Shown here in pieces: positions 1-10,600 of a stretch of DNA of 64,000 nucleotides (position 1 is its first letter; each line of letters begins with the position of its first letter). This DNA is from Leishmania mexicana MHOM/GT/2001/U1103. Taxonomy: Eukaryota; Euglenozoa; Kinetoplastea; Trypanosomatida; Trypanosomatidae. The stretch lies in assembly GCF_000234665.1 (NCBI RefSeq), contig NC_018324.1, positions 2,674,944-2,738,943 on the forward strand. The letters run 5' to 3'. The position numbers and the translations under genes are program-made. Below the pieces are notes generated by a model. It was given only the letters and a program-made list of their open reading frames with translations, was not told the DNA's origin and searched no databases.

Positions 1-1833
1 GACAAGCCGCCATCGCTTCCTCTACTCCGACAGTCAGCCTAATACAAGGATCCTGCCAAAAGCGTACGCGGCGGAGAGTGAGGGGCACTCCCGTCTGGTT
101 GAGACAACGTGGCTAATATGGCAGCCTTCTGTTCTCCGATAAGATGGGAGAAAAACGACGTCTTTCCGCATGACCCAGGTGCTCGCGTTGCGCTGCGCCT
201 CTCCTGCCCGTCCGCGGTGGCGGTCTCGTAGTCAGCAGCTGTAAGACGGCCAAGGTAGCTGTTAAGAACGCATGTGCAGCGCTGCTCCACGATGCGGTGG
301 GTCATCGGGCTGGATGAACGGTCAACGCCGTCACGGACCACCGTTGATAGAGTCAGGGCATCAATTCCAATGCCTGTGAGTGCGTCCCCTGCCCACCACT
401 GGGACAGTTGTCGTGCACGCCCGTCGTGATGTCAGTAGTTCGAGAGCACCGCTGCGTCGCGAGCTGGTCGAAAAGGCGGATCAAAGAGAGGAGGGCGGGG
501 GGCAGTGCCGCACTGATGCGATGGAAGGCGACAAGCCAACGAGGCACACGGGAGGGTAAAGCAGAAGACAGAGGGAAGCACGACGCTCCGCCACACCGAC
601 AAAGGAACACCCGAGGGAGACGGAAGGTAATGAGAAGCGCAAGGCGCTCTTCTCCCACCCAACACCTCACCAGGGCACCAGACGCTGGCTTACAGAGAAA
701 TTGACGAGCGGTGCGGGTGCTGACAAGGAATGATGAGCTTACGTGCGAAGGTCTGCTTCTGCGCCCCTGCGTGTGAATGCGGCGTGCACCGCTGAGGGGA
801 GGGGGGTGACGAGGCCTGCATGTGTGAGTGCTGTGAATCGGACGGCTTGGTCTTGTTGCTTCGTTTGTGAGGAGAGTACAAATGTTTGGTAGCATGCAGA
901 CGCGATGCGTGTGCGCGTGTGGGTGAGGTAAGCCCACGTAAAAGAGCGCAAAGCAAAGTGATGCGCGGAGGCGTGGGGTACACAAGCACATCGTCAGCGA
1001 TCAACCCAACACAGAGAAAGGTGCGTTGCACGAGAGAGTCAAGGAGATAGATAGAGAGGAAGCGCGTGTGACACACGGAGAGGTGGGCAGACGGTGAGCG
1101 CGCAAGGCAAGAGGAAGGCAGGGCCCCGCCCCCGCCGAGTCTCTTTTCCCAGCACGAGAAATGGCACCAGCCACAGCTCGTGGCGCGAAAGACATTCACG
1201 AGCACACAGACGCGCGCCAAAGTCTTTGCACGAACGGTGAGAGGACCAGAAGAAGCGTGTGCACGTCAACGCCCGCGCGGAGGCAGAAAATGACACTTTG
1301 AAAAGACAGCGCAAGCGCAGGTACATGTATGTCTGTCAGCGCGTGCGGGAAGTTTGTGTGTGTGTGGGGGGGGGGCTGTCCCGCAGAAGACATGCGGTTT
1401 CATGTCAAACGACAACACTGCCGGCCCCGCGCACGCGCGTATGCATCATTGCTATGGCTGCACCCGGTCACAGCGTGAGCAGCGGCCAGGGAGATGGGGC
1501 AAATGGAAAGGGAAGCAGGAAGAGATGCGTTAAGCTGATGCGCCAGGCTCGCACGCGCAGACTCACGGAGACGCTCACACGTGCATGATGCGAACAGAAA
1601 AACCTGTGTTCTCTGACACGCACCCGCCCGCACCCCGCGCCCACATAGAAGTCTGCATTAGCCAACCCCTTCCTGCTCCCTGCCTATACGGTATGTGAAC
1701 AGCCCCTGCACAGACAAGGAGAACAGGCGTGGGCAATATATATATATATATGGAGAGAAGCGCATCCCCTCGAAAAGGTTGGTGCAGCAGCGTCGTGCAC
1801 CAGTGGCAGCAAAACCTTCTGCCAAAGCCTTGC
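1..1833. other. Intergenic / 3' flank of the STAND ATPase gene
   Basis: No convincing gene is seen. On the minus strand this follows the stop of the NB-ARC-like gene, so it should hold that gene's 3' UTR and the splice/polyadenylation region of the next gene to the left. It contains a run of ten G at 1366-1375 after a TG tract and a 16-nt AT repeat at 1736-1751. Open frames here, including a 100-aa minus frame at 39-341, lack domains or coding texture. The left edge may cut the 5' end of a further minus-strand gene, but nothing shows it. Confidence 0.6.
1736..1751. repeat. (AT)8 microsatellite
   Basis: Eight AT units about 80 nt beyond the STAND ATPase gene stop, in its 3' flank. Confidence 0.95.
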
Positions 1834-3504
1834 TTACCTCACCCTCTTCGCCTCGCCGTCGGCATGCTCAAGGGCACGCATGAGATCGTCCGGAATTGCC
1901 AGCTTCATCTCCGTCATGTACTGGCCCTTGCACATGAGTAACACAAAGATTGTCTGCCACAGCATACGAACCTCCTCCCTCGCCAGAACGAGGTCAACAG
2001 AGACGAGGCGCCCTTCCAACACAGCCACCGCCTCCTCCACCAGCGACAGATTATCGCTATTCGCGGGCAGGTACGGCGCGAGGCAGCCCAGAATGAGCGC
2101 CGACTCGGCGGAGCTCTTCCCGTGTACCACCACGCAGTCCTTCCATGCGCGCTGCAAGACCTCCTCTGCGCGGGGGTCCTTCAGGAAGTGAAGCAGGCGG
2201 CCGCATTCCCGCAGCATGCGCACACTGTCCGCCGACGCCTCCTCCTGCCGTGCTACGTGTTGCTCGTACACTTGCATCCACAACTGAGCCGCCACTTCGA
2301 AATCTCGCGCCTCGACATGAGCGAGGAACGTGGCACTGCGGTCCATAGCCGTTAAGATGGCCGGCGTCAGCGCGGCCTCGCAAGCCGCAAAGTGCTGCGC
2401 CACCGTATACGTGTGCCAGACAAGATTGTAAGCGAAGCGGCTTCCCATCCCGCGCCAGCGGCGAGGCCACAAGCTCAGTAGTGCGTCTGCCGCCTTCGCC
2501 AACACGGGTGCATCCAGTGGTCCGCGCAGCACCCTTGCAACGAGTGGATGCAACGCTAATGCCCCCTCTTCCCACTTGGGCGAGAAGATGCCGAGCTGCG
2601 AGGCTTTGACGGAGAAGTCGCCAGCAGCTTCCCCGACGATGGCCCCCACCACGGCGTCCGACACGTCGCCCGTGTGAAAGCAGCTGATGACGCGCAGCAT
2701 CGCGCGTGCGTCGGGGTACGTTTTCTCCAGCTCTACAATGCCAATATCAGACAGTACCGAGAGGGCCGCGGAGATGCTGAGGGTGTCGTCGCGCCGCACA
2801 CGTTTCTCCGTCAGTATGTGCCCCAGCTGGGACGCACGGCAGACGTCTCCCTTTATGAGCAGGGAGGCTATGTGCACCAGTAGTGGCACGTAGCCCAGGT
2901 TGTAAAACACGATCTCCAGCTCCTGCGAGAACGTCAGCTCCGGCAAGAGCTGCTGGCTCGCCTGAGGCGAGAGAGCAGATGGAGAGAGGCACGCCATCTT
3001 CGTCGACCTTCTCACATTTGCCGCGCTGGTCGTCATCAGCACGTACACACTCGCGTGCTCTGGGATGAGCGCCACCACCTCCTCAGGAGCGGCCACGTCA
3101 TCCACAACCAGCAGCACGTCCTTCTCCTTCCGCCCTTTCATGGAGGCGAAGAAGTGCTGCAGCTGAGACCGAAGCGCATGCTGTCCGTTGAACCACTGAA
3201 TGCAGGAAAACCGATGGCTGTGCTTCACCGTGTCGCAGAACTCGGCAGCGATAGTAGACTTGCCGATACCGTCAGGGCCGGCAAGTACTTGGTAGTGGCG
3301 ACCGCACAGAAGGTTTTGCCACAGCGTGCGCACCTCAGCCTCGCGGCCGACAGTGCGCAGGGCTAGCACAGGCACCTGATACAGGAGCGGGTGCGGCTCC
3401 TCTGACGCGCGCTCCGTGTCGGATGGGAAGCTATTTGAGATCGCCTCTCCGGTTGAAGCGCTGCGAGCGGCTGCCCCGGTGACGAGACGGGCGACACGAC
3501 GCAT
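1834..3504 (-). CDS. NB-ARC/STAND-type ATPase with TPR-like C-terminus, putative mitochondrial
   Basis: A 556-aa protein. The ATG at 3504 is chosen because the frame is open upstream only through a TTG. The N-terminus (MRRVARLVTGAAARSAS) is rich in Arg, Ala and Ser with no acidic residue, as in a mitochondrial presequence. A P-loop ATPase follows: Walker A GPDGIGKST at about 76-84, Walker B VLLVVDDV at 130-137, a sensor-like YVLMTTS at 154-160 in which the usual Arg after TT is Ser, and a GxP-type motif GYVPLLV at 204-210. The order and spacing match the NB-ARC branch of STAND NTPases, which act as nucleotide-driven switches. The C-terminal half is helical and TPR-like. The ligand and effector are unknown. 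It is the last complete gene of the leftward cluster. ATPase class is fairly sure; mitochondrial location is inferred. Confidence 0.75.
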   Translation of the reverse strand: MRRVARLVTGAAARSASTGEAISNSFPSDTERASEEPHPLLYQVPVLALRTVGREAEVRTLWQNLLCGRHYQVLAGPDGIGKSTIAAEFCDTVKHSHRFSCIQWFNGQHALRSQLQHFFASMKGRKEKDVLLVVDDVAAPEEVVALIPEHASVYVLMTTSAANVRRSTKMACLSPSALSPQASQQLLPELTFSQELEIVFYNLGYVPLLVHIASLLIKGDVCRASQLGHILTEKRVRRDDTLSISAALSVLSDIGIVELEKTYPDARAMLRVISCFHTGDVSDAVVGAIVGEAAGDFSVKASQLGIFSPKWEEGALALHPLVARVLRGPLDAPVLAKAADALLSLWPRRWRGMGSRFAYNLVWHTYTVAQHFAACEAALTPAILTAMDRSATFLAHVEARDFEVAAQLWMQVYEQHVARQEEASADSVRMLRECGRLLHFLKDPRAEEVLQRAWKDCVVVHGKSSAESALILGCLAPYLPANSDNLSLVEEAVAVLEGRLVSVDLVLAREEVRMLWQTIFVLLMCKGQYMTEMKLAIPDDLMRALEHADGEAKRVR

Positions 3505-4477
3505 TGACGCCGGTGTGCTCAAGGGGGAGGGGGGTTGCCGACCGACCGTTGCGTATGCGCTTCGTCCTCCGCTAGTGGGATTCCTTTCTTGTGTGCGCGC
3601 GTGGGTGGCGCCTTCGTCTCGTGTCCTTTACAGATGCGGTGGCAGGGCGGGGGCGAGGGAAGGTGGAGGGGCACTGGCAGCTGCAGGGAAGGAAGAGAAG
3701 GCGTGGCAGGCCTGACGCGAGGCAGGAGGCTCCGCCAACAAGAGAAAATGCAAGGCGTCCTCTCTACACGGTGGCAGCCGTTGGCGTTGGACCCATGCAC
3801 ACACGACACAGAAGAGCGATGGCAGCGGCAAACCGCTACAACGACGGCGCACTTGCGCAGGAGCGCGAAGAAGCGGCGATGGCAGACGCGAGGACTGCCG
3901 ATGCGCATCGGCCTGTATTGCACGTGTGTCGACTCCGCTATTGCACTCTCATGGTCGTCTCTTTGTTAGCGCACAAGTTATGAGCCCAGGTAGGGCACCG
4001 AGCCTGTCAGTTCTCAGGACCCGCCTCAGCACCGCTGCTAGTGCACACTGCTCACCACCGTAGACGCGCGCGAGACGCCCAGAACGGCGGATGCCTTTGG
4101 CACACAAACACACACACATCTCTGCCCACTCGGTCCTACAAGGAGGAGACTGCAAAGTCAGACAAAGCGGAGCAGAAGGGATGGGCGCAGGGGCGGAGGC
4201 ACGTGAGCAAAGAAAATGCAACGTAAGCAGGAGGCGGCAAGGCAAAGGGCCGGGGACAGCTTAAGCGGGTATGGGACTACACAGCAGCTGGACAGGAACA
4301 ACATCCTCACCACAAAACGCAGACAAGCACGCACGAGCTCCTCGCGAAAACTGCGCCTACGGTGAATGAGCACACAGCACTAGAGAGGTGAGTCGACGCG
4401 GATGTGGACGCTGCATCCGATGCACGGGCCGCCAGCGAGCAGCGACGGAAAAAAAAAGCTGCTTAAGAAAACGGCCG
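3505..4477. other. Intergenic spacer between MORN and STAND genes
   Basis: No gene is seen. On the minus strand it should contain the MORN gene 3' UTR and the pyrimidine-rich trans-splicing signal of the STAND gene. Purine-rich stretches on the plus strand around 3640-3700 would be that polypyrimidine tract. Several short plus-strand frames are compositional. Confidence 0.55.
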
Positions 4478-5812
4478 CTATTTCGACGGAGTGAATGCCT
4501 TCCATGGCGCGTTACCATCGATGTTTAGCTTCTGCGCTACCTGCGCCGGCGCACCAGGCAATGAGGAAGGCTTCTTGAAGCTCTTCATGAAGCGCTCAAA
4601 CTGCTCGTCGACGCGCGTAGCAGAGACTTCCTCCGCGCCTATCTGGCGTCTAAACTGGATCCTTGCCATGCTTTCATTGATCTCTCCAATGATGTTGCCG
4701 CGTGCACCCGAGGCGATGGTGCCAAACTCCTTTGCCCTATCCGACAGCACCTCTCTGGAGTGCTCGATGTCCTGCATCTGCCGCTGCTGCGCTTGCAGCA
4801 CGGCCTCGTTCTCGTGCGCGATGCTGCCCTCGTAGCCGAGATCCATCTTTGTGGGAAAGCGGCCGGTCGACTGAGCAATGGCTTCCGCGTCCTCTGCGTA
4901 GCTGCGCTGCATGTCACGGTGCAGCTGCGCCGCCTCTTTCATACGTGCGCTGCAGTAGCTGTTGAGTCCCACGCTCTCGGTGCCCTTCCCCGTCGCACCG
5001 CCAAGCACTTTGGCCTGCAACTCATCATTGTTCTGCCAGTCCACGGCGCTACCATACTCGTCCTTGCACACACCACGCACCAAGGCGCCGTTGGACCAGA
5101 TGCCGGTGAAGGTGAGGCGTGGCTCGTTGATGAGGTATGTCTGCGCACCCTCGCCGTGAGCACGGCCGTGCTCATTGAATTCACCCTCATATGTGTACGT
5201 GGGCGTGTAAAGGGTGCCGCGGCGGATCCGGCCGTCGAGGAACTCTCCAACGTAGACGAACCCGCCGTCGAGCTTCATCTTGCAGTCTGGGCCATGCAGT
5301 TTGCCGTGGAAAAAGGTGCCCTCCTGCATAGCACCGGTGGCAAACACGAGTTTGCCTTTGCCGTGAGGTTCATTGTCTGAGAACTCGCCCTCGTACACAA
5401 AGTCTGATTGGGTCAGCTTGCCCTTCACGAACGCCTCGTCGCTCAGCGTGCCCTCGAAAACGACTTCCGTCGTGCCGTTCGGAATGCGCACCACGCCCTC
5501 GGTGATTTCGTCATTCTTGAAGGCACCCGCGTAATGGGTGCCGTCCGCCAGCCACGCCTCGCCGCGCCCCTCACGCTGCCACTGTGCGTTGAACTCGCCC
5601 CGGTAGAGATCGCCGTCCTCCTCCAGCTGGCTCCCCGGCAGCGGGAAGCCAGACGTCGCGTCGTATGAGCCGCTGTAGACACGACCGTCGGGCAGGATGG
5701 TGATGCCTTTGAGCAGGAGATTGGGGTTTTGCGGGTTCAGATCACCCTTGAGGACGGTTCCGTTCGTCAGCGTCACGCTGCAGAACAACGTGCTTCCCAG
5801 ACGACGAAGCAT
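4478..5812 (-). CDS. MORN-repeat protein with helical C-terminus
   Basis: A 444-aa protein with ATG at 5812. The first 250 residues hold about eight MORN motifs of the form Y-x-G-x-[FW], for example YSGSYD near 46, YRGEF near 70, YAGAF near 94, YEGEF near 140 and 208, YVGEF near 187 and a degenerate TGIW near 236, with typical GxGxL strands after several. MORN repeats form an extended beta-hairpin array that often attaches proteins to membranes or to cytoskeletal structures; trypanosomatids have many near the basal body and flagellar pocket. Residues 260-444 are predicted mostly helical and charged with no recognised domain. No kinase or methyltransferase domain is fused, so the role is probably structural. 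The family is certain from the repeats; the cellular site is unknown. Confidence 0.85.
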   Translation of the reverse strand: MLRRLGSTLFCSVTLTNGTVLKGDLNPQNPNLLLKGITILPDGRVYSGSYDATSGFPLPGSQLEEDGDLYRGEFNAQWQREGRGEAWLADGTHYAGAFKNDEITEGVVRIPNGTTEVVFEGTLSDEAFVKGKLTQSDFVYEGEFSDNEPHGKGKLVFATGAMQEGTFFHGKLHGPDCKMKLDGGFVYVGEFLDGRIRRGTLYTPTYTYEGEFNEHGRAHGEGAQTYLINEPRLTFTGIWSNGALVRGVCKDEYGSAVDWQNNDELQAKVLGGATGKGTESVGLNSYCSARMKEAAQLHRDMQRSYAEDAEAIAQSTGRFPTKMDLGYEGSIAHENEAVLQAQQRQMQDIEHSREVLSDRAKEFGTIASGARGNIIGEINESMARIQFRRQIGAEEVSATRVDEQFERFMKSFKKPSSLPGAPAQVAQKLNIDGNAPWKAFTPSK

Positions 5813-7619
5813 AGAGAGTAGAAGGGAGGAGGGCAGGCAGTGCTTAGGCGCTCTGTAGTGGCACTCTTGCTGCTGCTGCTGCTGAGCACCACAAAGAACA
5901 CAGCAGAGGCGCAGGTGTGGGCGAAGAAAAAAAGGGGGAGGTTGTGGGGAGTCTGTCTGTGTGTCTGTCTGTGTATGTGTGTGTGTGTATCAGGGGAAGG
6001 GGGGGCAGCAGCGATAACGTGGGAGGCGTAGCGCTGGCGCTTCTTGGCCTGCGTGAAGCTGCACCACAGAGAGAAAAGGAAAAGCGCTAGCAGCAGTCGC
6101 AGCCGCGCACGGAAGCGGTGCGTATGTGACGAAATCGGGGGATGGAACGAAGTACTTCACCGAGCAGCATGCACTGGGGGAAAGGGAGGAGGAGGAGGAA
6201 GTTTGAGAGAGAGAGCGACGCTCCTCCGTCGCCATCAGCAGCATTGTGGATCCGCTGGCGCGCACATACTGCGCATACGCATGGGCACGCAGACCAGTAC
6301 AAGAGCCCGTCCATCGCGCATCTCCAGGACGTCGTTGTGTCCTTGGAAACCACCCAAGGACAATGTCAGCACCGCCAAGTTCGGGTGTGCCTAACGACAG
6401 CAGTCGCTGCACGGCATTTCTCGTCTCTGCTTACGACTGGTGAAGGGGTGCACGGCTCAGATGGCCATGGACAGAGACCCTCAAAGAACGCCATAAGCGC
6501 GCACACACCGTAGCGGTTAGCCATCGCACACCGCAGCAGGTGCAATGCGGGCACTACGTCACTTCCTCGACGACGGGCGGGTGTACACCTCTGCCAATGG
6601 AAGAAGAAAGACAGGGGAGGAGGTGCGCATGCGGCATAGGAAGAGGGAGACGCGGCGTGAAAAGCGGCCGGCCAAACATAACACAGCAAAACAAGAAAGG
6701 GGGCTGCCCTAACAGTACCGACGTCGTGGGATGGGGCTCACGACCCGTTACATCGTCGACCCGCACTCGCGCACAAGCGCGCGTCTCCGGCGCTGTACCC
6801 TCGTTCAGCGACAGTCACGAAGGAGGTGGACGTCAGAGGAGAACGGCCTCTAGTATACATCTGTATATACAGAGAGAGAGAGAGCTAGAAAGATGGTAGC
6901 ATGAAGACCACTCCAGAGGGAGCGCGGCGCAGCTGTCGCGGCCATGTACATGACAGCGACGAGAGATAGCGAATAAAAGGAAAGACCAAACATATTTTAG
7001 TTCGAGCACGTCCATTTCACGGCGAACATGTCAGCTGACACACAAACACCCGCATACACATACACATACACACACACACGGTCACAGCTCACCCACCTCT
7101 GCTGCACCACGGCTATGTCCAGGAGCCGAGCCAACCAACACCGTTTGGCGTCGCCAAGGACAACTGCGATGCCACTGCATACAGCCCGGGCTGGGTCCAG
7201 TATTACGCTCAACATCCACGCAACGCAAGGAAGAAAAGCAGCTGGTTGATACGTACATTCGTTGAATAGCCGACACGATTCGTAGTGAGCTGGCACGAGC
7301 ATTATCATGGCCGCACGTGTCCTCGGCAAACCTCCAGTCCAGATTTGTGTGCCGACACCAGGAGCCCGCAGCCGTACCCGAGGGCAGGCTGCAGTCGCTG
7401 GGCCTCCCTGCAGCGTGGGGCACCAGTCCTCGACACGACCCTGAGGTGTCCCCCGTCCTCGTGGGAGATGGGAGAGAGGATAAAAGCATAGGAAAGGCGA
7501 CCTCCGCCAGCCGTGCGGCTCTCTGCGTAAAGCAGGATCACCGCCAGAAGCTGCTACTCCGCACGACAGTCCAACACCGACACGCGTGTCGAAGCAATAC
7601 GACCGAGAAGAAATGAATA
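5813..7619. other. Intergenic spacer with CTG repeat, GA/CA tracts and a possible SIDER-like segment
   Basis: No gene is recognised in 1.8 kb. Next to the MORN start there is a CTG run (5868-5885; CAG on the transcribed strand) and a purine-rich tract at about 5925-5945 that would be a polypyrimidine signal on the minus strand. TG tracts lie near 5960-5990, GA runs near 6205 and 6871-6884, and CA repeats at 7050-7080. The segment about 7090-7480 has a more complex, non-repetitive composition (listed separately). Confidence 0.55.
7090..7480 (-). repeat. Possible SIDER-like retroposon remnant in the 3' flank of the PB1-repeat gene
   Basis: This stretch begins about 140 bases past the stop of the 1215-aa gene, where Leishmania SIDER elements usually sit, and its texture differs from the simple-sequence DNA around it. 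The minus strand around 7350-7420 reads as GC-rich, non-coding, complex sequence reminiscent of SIDER2. This is memory of general appearance, not an alignment; there is no second copy in the window to compare. Confidence 0.25.
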
Positions 7620-10600
7620 CTACTCAGCGTCGTCACTGCCTCGTTGAACGGGGCGGTGTAATGCGTCGAAGTTGTACTTGCACGCGTACTGCACCTTCCG
7701 TGGGGCCGCCTGGTGAGCTGACACGGGTGACGCACTAGCTGATGGAGGTGAAGGGCGAAGCAGCGCAGCAGCAGGAGCGTCAGCAGCAGCGACACCACAC
7801 GGAGGGCGAAAGAACGCCCCTGGCTTCGGCATCGCGGTCTCCGCGTCGGTGGCTGCTGCGACTGCAGCTGGAAGAGCACGTCCGGCAAAAGGCACCGGGG
7901 ATCCCTTGTGAATGTGAAGTAAAGGACACGGAGGGAAGGGCACGTGGAGTCGTTGACACACACGCGCTGTGGCGAGGAGGGCCCATGCGTGGAGTCGTTG
8001 GAGGGCTGTCAGCGACGAAGCAGTTTTGCCGATGAGGCTCAGCTGCGGGTGAAGTAGTATCCACGACATCTGAGTGACATGGAAGACAGAGAGGGACGAC
8101 CTGCTGTCGTAGTCGATCATGTTCGTGTAGAGAACCGTCGCCACCTTGCCCCGGAAGTGCTGCGTGAGCCATTCCGCATAATCGCTGACTGACGCCGATG
8201 GTGGAGCCAGCAGCGCACCAACGCAGCTCAAGATGATGCGACGGTGTTCAAGTGCACCGTCGCCATTGGGGCAGTCTCCCGACTTGAAGTACCGCTCCAG
8301 TTCTGTGGGATTGATCGACTCGCAGCACTCACGGTGGGCCATGGCGAGACTGCGCTGCCACACCATGTCGGCCTGCGCGTCTCTGCGGCGAGGAAAGGCC
8401 CACACGCCGTCCATTACTCCGGTAGCAATCAAGTCTAACATAGCGGCAGGGGCCGCCGCGTACGCTGCCTTCCACCCAGATGTACCGCCGACGTACGCTG
8501 CGCGAAAGGGGTTCCACTCCGCTCTCGAGGAGCTTTTCGGAGTTTCGAGACCGGCGTCAGTCCATAAGGCGGCGAGAGACGGGCGAACAGTGGTGCCCGG
8601 GGCTCCAGTCTCGCTGCTTTCATCACTGTCACCGACAAGACGGACGGAAGCGGCGAGCTGATCAAGAAGAAAATCTTTATCGCACAGGAGTGAGCGGAGC
8701 AACGATGAGGCGACTTCCACAGCAACCTCTGCAGCTGCCGGTGGGGGTGCCTGCATCCCGGCAAGCACAGAGGAGAGCCACGGCACGACATGCGCGCCCC
8801 AAGAGGCGGTACCATCAGCATCGGGAGTGGGTGCATCAAACGGAGTGGCGACGGCGCCGTCCAGGAATCCGCGAAAGGGATCGGTTGCCGCCTGCTTGCC
8901 CAGCTGAGTACGCACAAGGTCGCTGATTTCGGCACTTGAGACGAGTGGACGGGGGCCCAAGTGCTGCACCACCGCATCTGCAAGCAGCTGCAGGACAACC
9001 GCTGCGACCTGCGCCGTGCCACTGTTGTTCCCGCTCGCCTCTTCCACGCGTCGAGGAGGTGGCGGAGTCGCCGGCGCCGTGACGTGTATCTCCGCCGAGT
9101 CCACCAAAAGCCCTCCCCGGAGATCAAGCAGCTGCGCCTCGTCAACAAGCGGTAAGCAGAGGAGCTGCCCCGCAGCTACATAGCGCACCTCCATCGTAAG
9201 AGGTAGCACATCGTCAGCGCCAGCAACGCCGCTGAAAAAGGCATCGAGAACAGCACGGCGGATGTCATCTAAGGCGGTGCCTTCTCGTAGGCGGAAAAGC
9301 ATCATTTGCTGCTCATCTCCCCAACGCGCGGAAACTTGAAATCTAACCGACGAGGTGTCACCGCTGTCGGCCTCGCATACGCATGGCAGGCATGCAGCCG
9401 TCACGGATGTACTGGAAATGCCTGCAGCCGTACGGATCACGAGAGGCGGCGCATCTGCTTCGACACTATCCTCCTCAGATGCCTTCGCCGTAGCGTCCCT
9501 AGCGCATTCTGCGCCGGCTGAGGAGGCAGCATTTGGCGAGAGAGGAGCGTGGTGTGTGCTTGGTGGTGCTGCGCCCACCTTCGTGGGTAATCCTTTCTGA
9601 GGTGCTGAAGATGCGGAGGTGTCCTGGAGGGGCGTGTGTGAATGCTGCTGAGACGATGACACATCTCTCTGCGCGGCTCCGCTGCTGTCTGAAGTGCCTC
9701 CACTGTGGAGTGGCAGAAGGCATGAAGCCGCCGGGGCCGCGGTGTCGGGCGAGGGCATTGCGCTACCGCTGCGGCTACTAAGCGTTCTGTTACGCATCAG
9801 CTTCTTTCTGCCGACCGGGGAAGAGCCAGACTCCGTTGTGTTGGAAGCGGCAGCATCTGATCCTGCTGGAGCTGCATCCCGGTCAGCAACTGACGATTCT
9901 GGCGTAAGTGCGGCCGGTGCGTCTGTGTTGGCTGGCGGTGGCGGGGCGGGATGGCGGAGTGACAGGCGCACCCGCAACGGCTGCTGAGACTCCTTTGCAA
10001 GCGCCAGCCACTCCCGCAGCACGCTGTCAGAGTCGAGGCACACAGACGCGTCATTGGAGAGCACCGGCACGTGCTTCGCCGTCCTGGCACCTACTGATGC
10101 CTCACACTCTGTCGCAAAGCGACGCCACAGCTGCACTTCTTCCTTCGTGTACACAAAAGACATCTCTTGAAGGGGAGCAGCGGCGGCAGAACCTTCGGTT
10201 TCAACTGGACGCACCTGCACTCGCACCTCGTACTTGGTGGCAGGAATGGCGGTCTCGCGCAGGAATACGCGATGTGGGGTGGGGGCGGACTCGGCAGCGG
10301 AGGAGGCCTCCTCCGCTGCCGGTGGCGGTGATGATGGTGGCGCAGACGACGACGGAGTAGGGTCCTTTCGAGACGGCCGCGGGGATGAGGCCGTGCTCTT
10401 CGGCTCTGGAGGGGCCTGTGAAGGAGGCTCTTTTGAGGACTTGCTTGACGGCTCGCTCGCCAAGTTCGAGAGAGACGAAAGATGCGGCTGCGGCTTGCTG
10501 GACGCTTCGGTGCTGGGTGGAGGTGGCGGTGACGGCGGGTGCAGGGCTGTGAATTGCTGCTGACTTGCCCGTCTGCTCATCTGGCCCGACGAAGTTTTCG

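Noticed and set aside
353..991. 212-aa minus-strand open frame
   Set aside because: Low-complexity His/Arg/Ser/Pro text through microsatellite-like DNA; non-ATG start; no domain.
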